DNA of 10,229 nt from contig JAIKYM010000165.1 in NCBI GenBank assembly GCA_024683115.1, positions 1-10,229 on the forward strand, read 5' to 3'. Shown in pieces: positions 1 to 5,865 of this stretch. The stretch is from Bacilli bacterium (GTDB lineage: Bacteria > Bacillota_I > Bacilli_A > RF39 > UBA660). A program made the translations under genes and the position numbers. A model generated the notes under the pieces. The model worked only from the letters and a program-made list of their open reading frames with translations, was not told the DNA's origin and made no database searches. How positions within the stretch are numbered: position 1 is the first letter of the stretch; every line of letters begins with the position of its first letter.

Positions 1-1169
1 ACACTTTTACTATCATTTTCATATTTAGTAATAACTAATTTACCTTTTACATATTCAACAAAATATTTATTACCATTATCATTTGTCATATCAATTTCAA
101 AACCATACATATCATTTTTCATATAGTAGAAATTAATAACAGTATAATAATCACTTTCATATGCATACTTTGTTTCATAGTCAATCATAGTTTGAGTGAT
201 TTCCTTCTTCATTTGTTCATTAGTAACATTTTTAATCTTAGCAAATTCATGAACAAAATTTTGATTATCAATAATAGATGTATAGAATACAGATATAAAC
301 TTTTTCTTAGCTGGATTATCTAGCATTAATTCAATCTTATTAGTATTCTTTTTAACACCATTTACTTCAGTAGATATATTTTTATATTGCTTATATTGTA
401 AACTTTGTAATGCTTCATTAAGAGCATCATGTATACCTTCTGCAACTATAGTCACATCATATTGTTTATTCTTTAATAGTCCCATTGAATCAGGCAATTG
501 CATATGAAGTGTTTGATTAAATATTGTAGGAACGTTTATATATAAATCATTTCCATTTGCATTAACTTCATAATTAGTAGTTAAATCAGATACTATTATA
601 CTTGTTGGTTGATCAGTTTTTTTAACTTCACCAGATATATTTAATACTTTCTTAGATACATCTAATTGAAGTTTACCATTTAATTCATTCTTTTCTTCAT
701 CATAAATATAATATAATTTATATGTACCAGTTCTTTTTATTTTAGACGATAAAAAAGTATCATCTATATATCCAAACGCATTATCAACTATAGTTGTAAA
801 ATACTTATATTCAGGAACTGTTGGTCCTTTAAGGGCAAACATAAATATTAATACGCCAATAAAAATGAATGTCACAACAATAATTGGAATTATCAATACT
901 TTCTTCTTTTTATTTTCTTTATATATAGCAGTTAATGAATCAGAATTACTATCATAAGATGTATTAGTTAAATCACCAAAGTTTAATTCATTATTACTGC
1001 TTTGATAATCAAAACCTGATACTGTTCCTAGATTTGTAAGATTCTCATCTTGTTCACCTAATACTTCTATATTCCCATCATCATGTTTTGCTTGATTTAC
1101 AGGAGAATAACAAAAAGGACAAACTTGTGAAGTTACAGGAATTTCTTTACCACATACACTACATTTCAT
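1..1169 (-). CDS. Zinc-ribbon, single-pass membrane protein of unknown function (C-terminus beyond window)
   Basis: The frame is open from an ATG at 1169 to the left edge, giving 389 codons with no stop, so the C-terminus is missing. The start is fixed by AGGAG at 1183-1179, nine bases upstream. The N-terminus (MKCSVCGKEI, then CPFC) carries two CxxC pairs at residues 3/6 and 17/20, a short zinc ribbon of the kind that begins many Bacillota membrane proteins. An acidic, Asn/Ser-rich linker (about 30-85) leads to a KKKK stop-transfer cluster (87-90) and one hydrophobic helix (about 91-113). The remaining 275 or so residues look beta-rich and should lie outside the cell. The architecture resembles TcaA-like zinc-ribbon proteins, but I do not recognise the outer domain, and a role in envelope sensing or binding is only inference. 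The gene is divergent from the polymerase gene and has its own promoter. Confidence 0.85.
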   Translation of the reverse strand, partial: MKCSVCGKEIPVTSQVCPFCYSPVNQAKHDDGNIEVLGEQDENLTNLGTVSGFDYQSSNNELNFGDLTNTSYDSNSDSLTAIYKENKKKKVLIIPIIVVTFIFIGVLIFMFALKGPTVPEYKYFTTIVDNAFGYIDDTFLSSKIKRTGTYKLYYIYDEEKNELNGKLQLDVSKKVLNISGEVKKTDQPTSIIVSDLTTNYEVNANGNDLYINVPTIFNQTLHMQLPDSMGLLKNKQYDVTIVAEGIHDALNEALQSLQYKQYKNISTEVNGVKKNTNKIELMLDNPAKKKFISVFYTSIIDNQNFVHEFAKIKNVTNEQMKKEITQTMIDYETKYAYESDYYTVINFYYMKNDMYGFEIDMTNDNGNKYFVEYVKGKLVITKYENDSKS

Positions 1170-1182
1170 ATCCACACTCTCC

Positions 1183-1206
1183 TATCATATATAAGTATAT
1201 ATGATA
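1183..1206. promoter_or_regulatory. Palindrome over the -10 and start site (candidate operator)
   Basis: A perfect inverted repeat has 11-bp arms, TATCATATATA (1183-1193) and TATATATGATA (1196-1206), around a 2-bp AG centre. It covers the minus-strand -10 box and the predicted transcription start of the zinc-ribbon gene. Because most of it lies upstream of that start, it fits a dimeric repressor site better than an RNA hairpin. Alternating AT sequence makes palindromes easier to form by chance, so this is a candidate only. Confidence 0.4.
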
Positions 1207-1222
1207 AGATGTAAAAACTCAA
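1194..1222 (-). promoter_or_regulatory. Sigma-A-type promoter of the zinc-ribbon gene
   Basis: On the minus strand, -35 TTGAGT (1222-1217) and -10 TATACT (1199-1194) are separated by 17 bp. This predicts a transcript start near 1187, a few bases before the AGGAG ribosome binding site. The -10 lies inside a palindrome listed separately. Confidence 0.6.
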
Positions 1223-1251
1223 TATTTTAAATCAGTTAATTATATTTTTAA

Positions 1252-1280
1252 TTGACTAACACGAACATTTGTATTATATT
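1252..1280 (+). promoter_or_regulatory. Promoter of the Y-family polymerase operon
   Basis: -35 TTGACT (1252-1257) and -10 TATATT (1275-1280) are separated by exactly 17 bp. The predicted start near 1287 leaves a leader of only about 11 bases before the ATG at 1298, so the ribosome binding site would sit almost at the 5' end of the message. Confidence 0.6.
1262..1275. promoter_or_regulatory. Candidate LexA (SOS) box in the polymerase promoter spacer
   Basis: CGAACATTTGTATT lies between the -35 and -10 of the polymerase promoter. The known Bacillus LexA/DinR consensus is CGAAC, four variable bases, then GTTCG-like. The left half-site is perfect, while the right half matches only at GT. The position inside the promoter and the error-prone polymerase downstream, commonly an SOS gene, support the call more than the right half-site does. 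Confidence 0.45.
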
Positions 1281-1286
1281 GTTTTT

Positions 1287-1293
1287 AGGTGAT
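1287..1293 (+). promoter_or_regulatory. Ribosome binding site that sets the polymerase start
   Basis: AGGTGAT is complementary to the 3' end of 16S rRNA and precedes ATG 1298. A GTG at 1289 is in frame but lies inside this site, so it cannot be the start. The same AGGTGAT plus ATTAAAA-like leader precedes cdd and ftsE in this window. Confidence 0.7.
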
Positions 1294-1297
1294 TAAA

Positions 1298-2557
1298 ATG
1301 GAGTTGATGAATAGAAAAATTTTATGTATTGATTTAAAATCTTTCTTTGCATCATGCGAATGTGTAGTAAGAGGCTTAGATCCATTCACTACTCCACTTG
1401 TAGTAGCAGATCCTACACAAAAAGGTGCTTTAACCTTGGCTGTCACACCTTATTTAAAAGCTAAAGGTATTAAATCAAGAGGAAGAGTTTATGAAATACC
1501 CGATTCTATAAATTATATAAAAATTCCACCTCATATGAGGTTATATCAAAAGATGAGTAAAGCTGTTATCAATACTTATTTAGAATTTGTATCTATAGAA
1601 GATATTCACATATACTCAATAGACGAATGTTTCTTAGATGTAACAGAATATTTAAAACTATATAAATTAGATGCCTATAATTTAGCTAAAAAGATTATTG
1701 CTAAAGTTTATAAAAACACTAAATTAACTGTTACCGCAGGAATAGGTCCGAATATGTTATTAGCTAAAGTAGCTATGGATATAGAAGCAAAACATGTTAA
1801 AGACAATATAGCCATTTGGACTTATGATGATGTACAGACTAAATTATGGAATATAACTCCACTATCTAAAATGTGGGGAATTGGAATAAATATGGAAAAA
1901 CATTTAAATGAATTAGGATTATATTCAATTGGTGATATAGCTAAATATGATAAAAATAAATTAATAAAAAAATTTGGTATTATGGGAGAAGAACTTTGGA
2001 ATCATGCAAATGGTATTGATAATTCGTTAGTATCAGAAGTAAACAAACATGAAAGTAAAGAACATTCATTCTCACGTAGTCAAATATTATTTAAAGACTA
2101 CTATGGATATAACATACCTATTATCTTATATGAAACATGTAATATATTAGCTAGAGAATTAAGAACTAATAAAGTACAAACAGGTCTTATTGGATTAGGT
2201 ATTAAATATAATAAAAATATAGGTGGTGGTTTTTATCACTCAATGAAAATATCTGAGCTAATAGATAACGAAAATAAAATATATGATTATGTAATGTACA
2301 TGTTTGATCGTTACTATAAAACTAATATGCCAATCAGAGCAATATCTATAGCCTGTGGTAAATTAGAACATAATAATACATATCAAATAAATATATTTGA
2401 AGACTTTGAGAAAATAAAAAAGGATAGAGATATGGATACCACAATTGATATGATAAAAAACAAATACGGTCCTAATACAATATTAAAAGCATCATCTTTA
2501 TTAGCTGATTCCACAATTAGAGAAAGAAATGGTAAGATAGGAGGTCATGCAGCATGA
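1298..2557 (+). CDS. umuC: Y-family translesion DNA polymerase (UmuC/UvrX type)
   Basis: This 419-residue protein is a full-length Y-family error-prone polymerase that copies past damaged bases. The palm begins with IDLKSFFASCE (D12, first metal ligand, with the FF steric-gate region). It continues with SIDECFLDV (D109 and E110, catalytic acids) and AGIGPNMLLAKVAMD (about 147-161). A helix-hairpin-helix follows (about 193-216, WGIGINMEKHLNELGLYSIG), then the little-finger domain. QINIF at 363-367 fits the QxxLF-type sliding-clamp motif. The C-terminal IGGH ending resembles Bacillus UvrX/YqjW. The closest known types are UvrX/YqjW and UmuC rather than DinB; the exact subfamily was not tested by alignment. 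The last codons overlap the YolD-like gene, a pairing known for UvrX. A LexA-like box in the promoter suggests SOS induction. All catalytic residues are present. Confidence 0.93.
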   Translation: MELMNRKILCIDLKSFFASCECVVRGLDPFTTPLVVADPTQKGALTLAVTPYLKAKGIKSRGRVYEIPDSINYIKIPPHMRLYQKMSKAVINTYLEFVSIEDIHIYSIDECFLDVTEYLKLYKLDAYNLAKKIIAKVYKNTKLTVTAGIGPNMLLAKVAMDIEAKHVKDNIAIWTYDDVQTKLWNITPLSKMWGIGINMEKHLNELGLYSIGDIAKYDKNKLIKKFGIMGEELWNHANGIDNSLVSEVNKHESKEHSFSRSQILFKDYYGYNIPIILYETCNILARELRTNKVQTGLIGLGIKYNKNIGGGFYHSMKISELIDNENKIYDYVMYMFDRYYKTNMPIRAISIACGKLEHNNTYQINIFEDFEKIKKDRDMDTTIDMIKNKYGPNTILKASSLLADSTIRERNGKIGGHAA

Positions 2558-2862
2558 GATGGGCACCATTTAATTCAGTAATTAATAGTAACGATGTTAT
2601 GAACGAAATAACAATGAATAATAATCGTATACATATGCCAACTTATACAGAAGAACAATTAGAAGAAATAGAATATAAAATAATAAACGCCTATAATTCT
2701 AAAAGTAATATAACATTAATATATTACAAGAATTATCAAAAATATAATATAGATGGAATAATAACTAAGTTAGATTCTATACACAAATATATAACTATAA
2801 ATAACAAGGATAATATATACTTTTTTAATATTTTAGATATTTATGAAAAAAATACTTGCTAA
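2554..2862 (+). CDS. YolD-like protein, partner of the Y-family polymerase
   Basis: This 102-aa protein starts at an ATG that overlaps the polymerase stop (ATGA). It is preceded by a perfect AGGAGGT (2539-2545) at eight bases, so the two are translated together. The N-terminal RWAPFNSV matches the WAPF motif of the YolD-like family. The central part (about 28-47) is a PTYTEEQLEEIEYKI helix, and the C-terminal half is a small beta-rich unit with ITLIYYKN and a repeated hydrophobic pattern ending in FNILDIYE. YolD-like genes commonly sit next to UvrX-type polymerases in Bacillota, and a role in modulating the polymerase or the SOS response is proposed but not firmly established. It lacks the few residues that usually precede WAPF. 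Confidence 0.85.
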   Translation: MRWAPFNSVINSNDVMNEITMNNNRIHMPTYTEEQLEEIEYKIINAYNSKSNITLIYYKNYQKYNIDGIITKLDSIHKYITINNKDNIYFFNILDIYEKNTC

Positions 2863-2884
2863 ACAAGATATAATATGCTACAAT
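2856..2884 (+). promoter_or_regulatory. Promoter of tRNA-Ala
   Basis: -35 TTGCTA (2856-2861) overlaps the YolD-like stop codon. It lies 17 bp from -10 TACAAT (2879-2884), which has an extended TG at 2876-2877. The predicted start near 2890 leaves a leader of about seven bases before the tRNA at 2897. Confidence 0.55.
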
Positions 2885-2896
2885 TATTCTTGTCCT

Positions 2897-2973
2897 GGGG
2901 AATTAGCTCAGCTGGCTAGAGCATCTGCCCTGCACGCAGAGGGTCAGCGGTTCGAATCCGCTATTCTCCACCA
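2897..2973 (+). tRNA. tRNA-Ala (anticodon UGC), CCA encoded
   Basis: A complete 77-nt cloverleaf is visible. The acceptor stem GGGGAAT/ATTCTCC contains a G3-U70 wobble pair, the hallmark of alanine tRNAs. The D stem is GCTC/GAGC, the anticodon stem TCTGC/GCAGA, the variable loop GGGTC, and the T arm AGCGG-TTCGAAT-CCGCT. Discriminator A is followed by an encoded CCA. The seven-base anticodon loop is CCTGCAC (2929-2935), giving anticodon TGC at 2931-2933. Position 33, nearly always U, is C here (2930). The gene follows the polymerase operon with no terminator between, has its own promoter, and is followed by a strong terminator. Confidence 0.96.
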
Positions 2974-2983
2974 TTTGGATATT

Positions 2984-3008
2984 AAACTAGGTTTTACCTA
3001 GTTTTTTT
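2984..3008 (+). terminator. Rho-independent terminator after tRNA-Ala
   Basis: The stem AAACTAGGT (2984-2992) and ACCTAGTTT (2996-3004) pairs perfectly over 9 bp around a TTT loop, and four more T follow (3005-3008). It lies 11 bases after the tRNA CCA and also ends any read-through from the polymerase operon. Confidence 0.9.
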
Positions 3009-3020
3009 ATTGTTATAAAT

Positions 3021-3051
3021 AAAAAATGTAGATATTATTATCTACATTTTT
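3021..3051 (-). terminator. Terminator of the ftsE-to-unknown operon
   Basis: A 13-bp perfect stem pairs 3022-3034 with 3039-3051 around a four-base loop, with a T run on the minus strand as it leaves the stem (complement of 3026-3021). The stop codon of the last gene (TAG, 3044-3042) is inside the stem. It lies back to back with the tRNA terminator, and its T-rich flank on the other strand could also stop plus-strand read-through. Confidence 0.85.
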
Positions 3052-3704
3052 CTTATAGCTTCTTCTTGTTCACCAAAACCTTGAGGATCACCAGTTAGTT
3101 GAGTATTATTACCATAATTCCTAACAACAACTTTACATTTAAAATCACTTTCCGCATTAAATCTTTCAAGTTGTTCCTTTATTTCAGCAATACATTTAGA
3201 TTGAAATATTGATATAACTGGTGGAATATGAATTTCACAGGTACCATTATTATATATACTATCAGCATTAACTACTACAAATCCAAGTAATTCAGAAACA
3301 CCTTGTTCTTCTGTATAATTCATATGGATTAATATATCTTCAAATGACCCAACAATATCTTCAAATGTTGCTTCTTCATTATCAGGAGCAACTCCTAAAT
3401 CTGAATATGTAACACTAGATAAATTCTTTTTAGTATTATTTAAATAAATTTGAGGATCACTATTAACATAGTCATAAACTAATGATTGTAATTCAACTAT
3501 TGTTTGACCTATGTTGCTAGCAACCCTCCATACAATCCTATCAGGAGTAATAACAACAACTTCTCCATTATTACCATTACTATGTAAAGAATACATATAA
3601 TAATCATAAAGATTAATATTACCTTCTCCATATTTTTCCATAGAAGAAGTTACTACTGTTTTAATTTTACCAAATTTTTCTTTTAAACTATCTACAAATC
3701 TCAT
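3042..3704 (-). CDS. Protein of unknown function at the end of the ftsEX-cdsA-rseP operon
   Basis: I do not recognise this 220-residue protein. The ATG at 3704 is chosen over an in-frame TTG at 3713. AGG at 3716-3714 lies nine bases from the ATG but touches the TTG directly. There is no signal peptide or membrane helix, so it should be cytoplasmic. The first 20 or so residues form a likely amphipathic basic helix (MRFVDSLKEKFGKIKTVV). The middle contains alternating hydrophobic strands (GEVVVITPDRIVWRV) and an acidic stretch (PDNEEATFEDIVGSFEDI, about 107-124). The C-terminal part has strands near LGFVVVNAD and CEIHIPPVISIF, then a helix IAEIKEQLERFNAE. The tail is polar (GDPQGFGEQEEAIRKM). 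It begins five bases after the rseP stop, so it is cotranscribed with the wall and lipid genes, but the sequence gives no function. Confidence 0.85.
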   Translation of the reverse strand: MRFVDSLKEKFGKIKTVVTSSMEKYGEGNINLYDYYMYSLHSNGNNGEVVVITPDRIVWRVASNIGQTIVELQSLVYDYVNSDPQIYLNNTKKNLSSVTYSDLGVAPDNEEATFEDIVGSFEDILIHMNYTEEQGVSELLGFVVVNADSIYNNGTCEIHIPPVISIFQSKCIAEIKEQLERFNAESDFKCKVVVRNYGNNTQLTGDPQGFGEQEEAIRKM

Positions 3705-3709
3705 AATTC

Positions 3710-5053
3710 TCAACCTACCAATCTAATTATATCTTTAAAAGTAATTAATATCATCAATGCAAATATCAACACAAAACCTATTAAATGACATATGTTTTCA
3801 AATTTTTCATTTACCCTCTTACCTGTTATCAATTCTATAAGGATAAATAATACATGTCCTCCATCAAATGCTGGGAATGGCAATATATTCATTACACCCA
3901 AGTTAATTGATAAATAAGCAGTTAAATAAACTAAATTAACAAATCCAAATTGTGCAGTTTGTTTAACTACCGTATACATTCCAACAGGTCCTGATAATGA
4001 ATCAAGTGAAAGCTTACCAGTAAATAATGAAACTATTATTAAACACATTGTTTTAACAATTGTCCAGAATCTCTTAAATGCATATTTAAATGCATTACCT
4101 ATACCATATTGAGGTTCATTCTTTCCAACTATGCCAATAATCTTAGTCTTAGCATATTCATTCTTCTTAAGATTATGTTCTTTAACTATTTTTTCTTCAG
4201 TATTTTCTTCATCTATATAGTATAGAGTACCTTCTTTATCACTAACTTGAATAGCTTCTCTAGGAACTATTTCAAAAGTTTGGTATGTACCATCTTGATG
4301 TTGTACTTCATACACATATACATTTGAATCATTCTTTAATAAAGAAACAACTGATAGATAATTCCATGAATCTATCTTATGTCCATTTAATCTTACTATC
4401 TTATCTCCAGCAACAATTCCAGCTTGTGCAGCAGGTGTATCTGGTTCTACACTTGATATTATACTTTCAGATTCTGAAGCACCAGTTAAACCAATACAGA
4501 ATAGTAAAATTAACGCTAAGATAAAGTTCATTGTAACACCGGCAACTAATATTAATAATCTTTGCCATTTAGGTTTGTAACACATTTTTTGTTCTTTATC
4601 TAATTTATCATCATCATCGTAAGATTCACCAGCAATTGAATTATATCCACCAATAGGTAAAGCTCTTAATGAATATAATGTAGGATCATTTTTTCTTCTA
4701 AACGAGAAAACCATAGGTCCCATTCCAATAGCAAATTCATATACATGAACCTTAAATAGTTTAGCCATCATGAAATGTCCTAATTCATGGACAAATATTA
4801 ATACAGATAACATTAATAGTAGTACTACTATATTCCATAAAGTTGTTCCTTCAAAAAATAATAGAATAATAATAGTAGCAATAACTATAGCAAATAGCAT
4901 TATTAAATTTTTAACACCATTTTTTTCTTCAGCTTCTTTTTGAAGTGATTCAGTTTTACTTATAGTTTTTTCTTCTACGTTTTCTTCAATAACTACTTCT
5001 ATTTTATCTTTCTTAATCTCATTTTCTGATGTCTTTTTCTTCTTAGTCGCCAT
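3710..5053 (-). CDS. rseP: RseP/RasP-type site-2 intramembrane metalloprotease
   Basis: RseP cuts transmembrane substrates such as anti-sigma factors and leftover signal peptides within the membrane. The zinc site HELGH is at 89-93. A PDZ domain follows (about 196-265, with SSVEPDTPAAQAGIVAGDKIVRLNG). The second half of the active site, NILPFPAFDGGH (389-400), matches the family NxxPxPxLDGG motif and is followed by C-terminal helices. Start ATG 5053 has a perfect AGGAGG (5066-5061) at seven bases. At 447 aa it is longer than usual because of a Lys/Glu-rich N-terminal tail (1-48) plus an extra hydrophobic helix (about 49-67) before the catalytic helix. Family members normally place HExxH within the first 25 or so residues. 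It follows cdsA by 11 bases, as in many bacteria, but dxr is absent between them. Confidence 0.94.
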   Translation of the reverse strand: MATKKKKTSENEIKKDKIEVVIEENVEEKTISKTESLQKEAEEKNGVKNLIMLFAIVIATIIILLFFEGTTLWNIVVLLLMLSVLIFVHELGHFMMAKLFKVHVYEFAIGMGPMVFSFRRKNDPTLYSLRALPIGGYNSIAGESYDDDDKLDKEQKMCYKPKWQRLLILVAGVTMNFILALILLFCIGLTGASESESIISSVEPDTPAAQAGIVAGDKIVRLNGHKIDSWNYLSVVSLLKNDSNVYVYEVQHQDGTYQTFEIVPREAIQVSDKEGTLYYIDEENTEEKIVKEHNLKKNEYAKTKIIGIVGKNEPQYGIGNAFKYAFKRFWTIVKTMCLIIVSLFTGKLSLDSLSGPVGMYTVVKQTAQFGFVNLVYLTAYLSINLGVMNILPFPAFDGGHVLFILIELITGKRVNEKFENICHLIGFVLIFALMILITFKDIIRLVG

Positions 5054-5064
5054 ATATTATCCTC

Positions 5065-5853
5065 CTATAAAAATTTAAATATAATTAAGAATGTCATTAC
5101 TATAAAACTTAATGAATCAATTCTATCACATATTCCACCATGACCAGGTATTAGATGTGAATAATCTTTAATATCATTTTCTCTTTTTATTAAACTAAAT
5201 ATTAAGTCACCAATTTGTCCAACTACACTTAATACTAATGTAATAAATAATACTAATACAGCTAAATTTGTACTTACAAATTTAATATAGAATAAGAATC
5301 CAGCAGCAGTACCAAATATGGAACCAATTATGCATCCTTCTATAGTTTTATTTGGACTAATCTTTGTGAATTTATTTTTACCTATTAACTTACCACCAAG
5401 ATAAGCAAATACATCAGTACCAACAGCAATAACGATTAAATAGTATAATAACCATTTATTTATTTGGAAAGTAGCTATAAATGATAAGCATACAATTCCA
5501 ACAAATATAGATACGAATGTTAACTTAAATGCATCGCTCATTCCATAACCTTTTTTATATGTAAAGATAGGTAATGCCATCAATAATACAACAGGTATTA
5601 AGAATGAGAACATATCAATACCTACATAAAAAGAAGCATTAAAATTACATATAGTAATTAATGGAATCGAAATGAACGCTAAAGCCTTAACATAATTAGG
5701 AATTTTCTTTAAATCTTTATCTGCATTCATTAATTCATATAATCCCATAGCTGAAATAATGCATGCAAATATATTAAACACCATTCCGCCAATAATTAAA
5801 CATGGTACTGCAACTGCTAATACTATTGCTCCACCAATAATTCTTGTTTTCAT
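5065..5853 (-). CDS. cdsA: Phosphatidate cytidylyltransferase
   Basis: This membrane enzyme joins CTP and phosphatidic acid to make CDP-diacylglycerol, the precursor of bacterial phospholipids. The 262-aa protein has about eight hydrophobic segments. The CdsA signature is complete at 220-246: SLIKRENDIKD, then PGHGGICDRID, with metal-binding and catalytic Asp at 230, 243 and 246. The upstream conserved region GTDVFAYLGGKLIGKNK to SPNKTIEG (145-173) is also present. Length is normal for the family. Start ATG 5853 has AGGAG (5865-5861) at seven bases. Its stop codon (5067-5065) overlaps the rseP ribosome binding site, a sign of coupled translation. In most Bacillota uppS precedes cdsA; here the neighbour is the M23 hydrolase, so the local order is unusual. 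Confidence 0.95.
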   Translation of the reverse strand: MKTRIIGGAIVLAVAVPCLIIGGMVFNIFACIISAMGLYELMNADKDLKKIPNYVKALAFISIPLITICNFNASFYVGIDMFSFLIPVVLLMALPIFTYKKGYGMSDAFKLTFVSIFVGIVCLSFIATFQINKWLLYYLIVIAVGTDVFAYLGGKLIGKNKFTKISPNKTIEGCIIGSIFGTAAGFLFYIKFVSTNLAVLVLFITLVLSVVGQIGDLIFSLIKRENDIKDYSHLIPGHGGICDRIDSLSFIVMTFLIIFKFL

Positions 5854-5865
5854 ATAACCACTCCT

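Noticed and set aside
2863..2893. Inverted repeat ACAAGA and TCTTGT between the YolD-like gene and the tRNA
   Set aside because: The stem is only 6 bp with a loop of about 19 bases and no T run follows, so it is not a terminator; it flanks the tRNA promoter probably by chance.
3705..3713. TTG at 3713 as the start of the unknown operon-tail protein
   Set aside because: The AGG that would serve it touches the codon directly; ATG 3704 has correct spacing.
4285..4524. Open frame of 79 codons on the plus strand within rseP
   Set aside because: It is antisense to a well-supported gene, with low-complexity Leu/Gln/His-rich content and no ribosome binding site.
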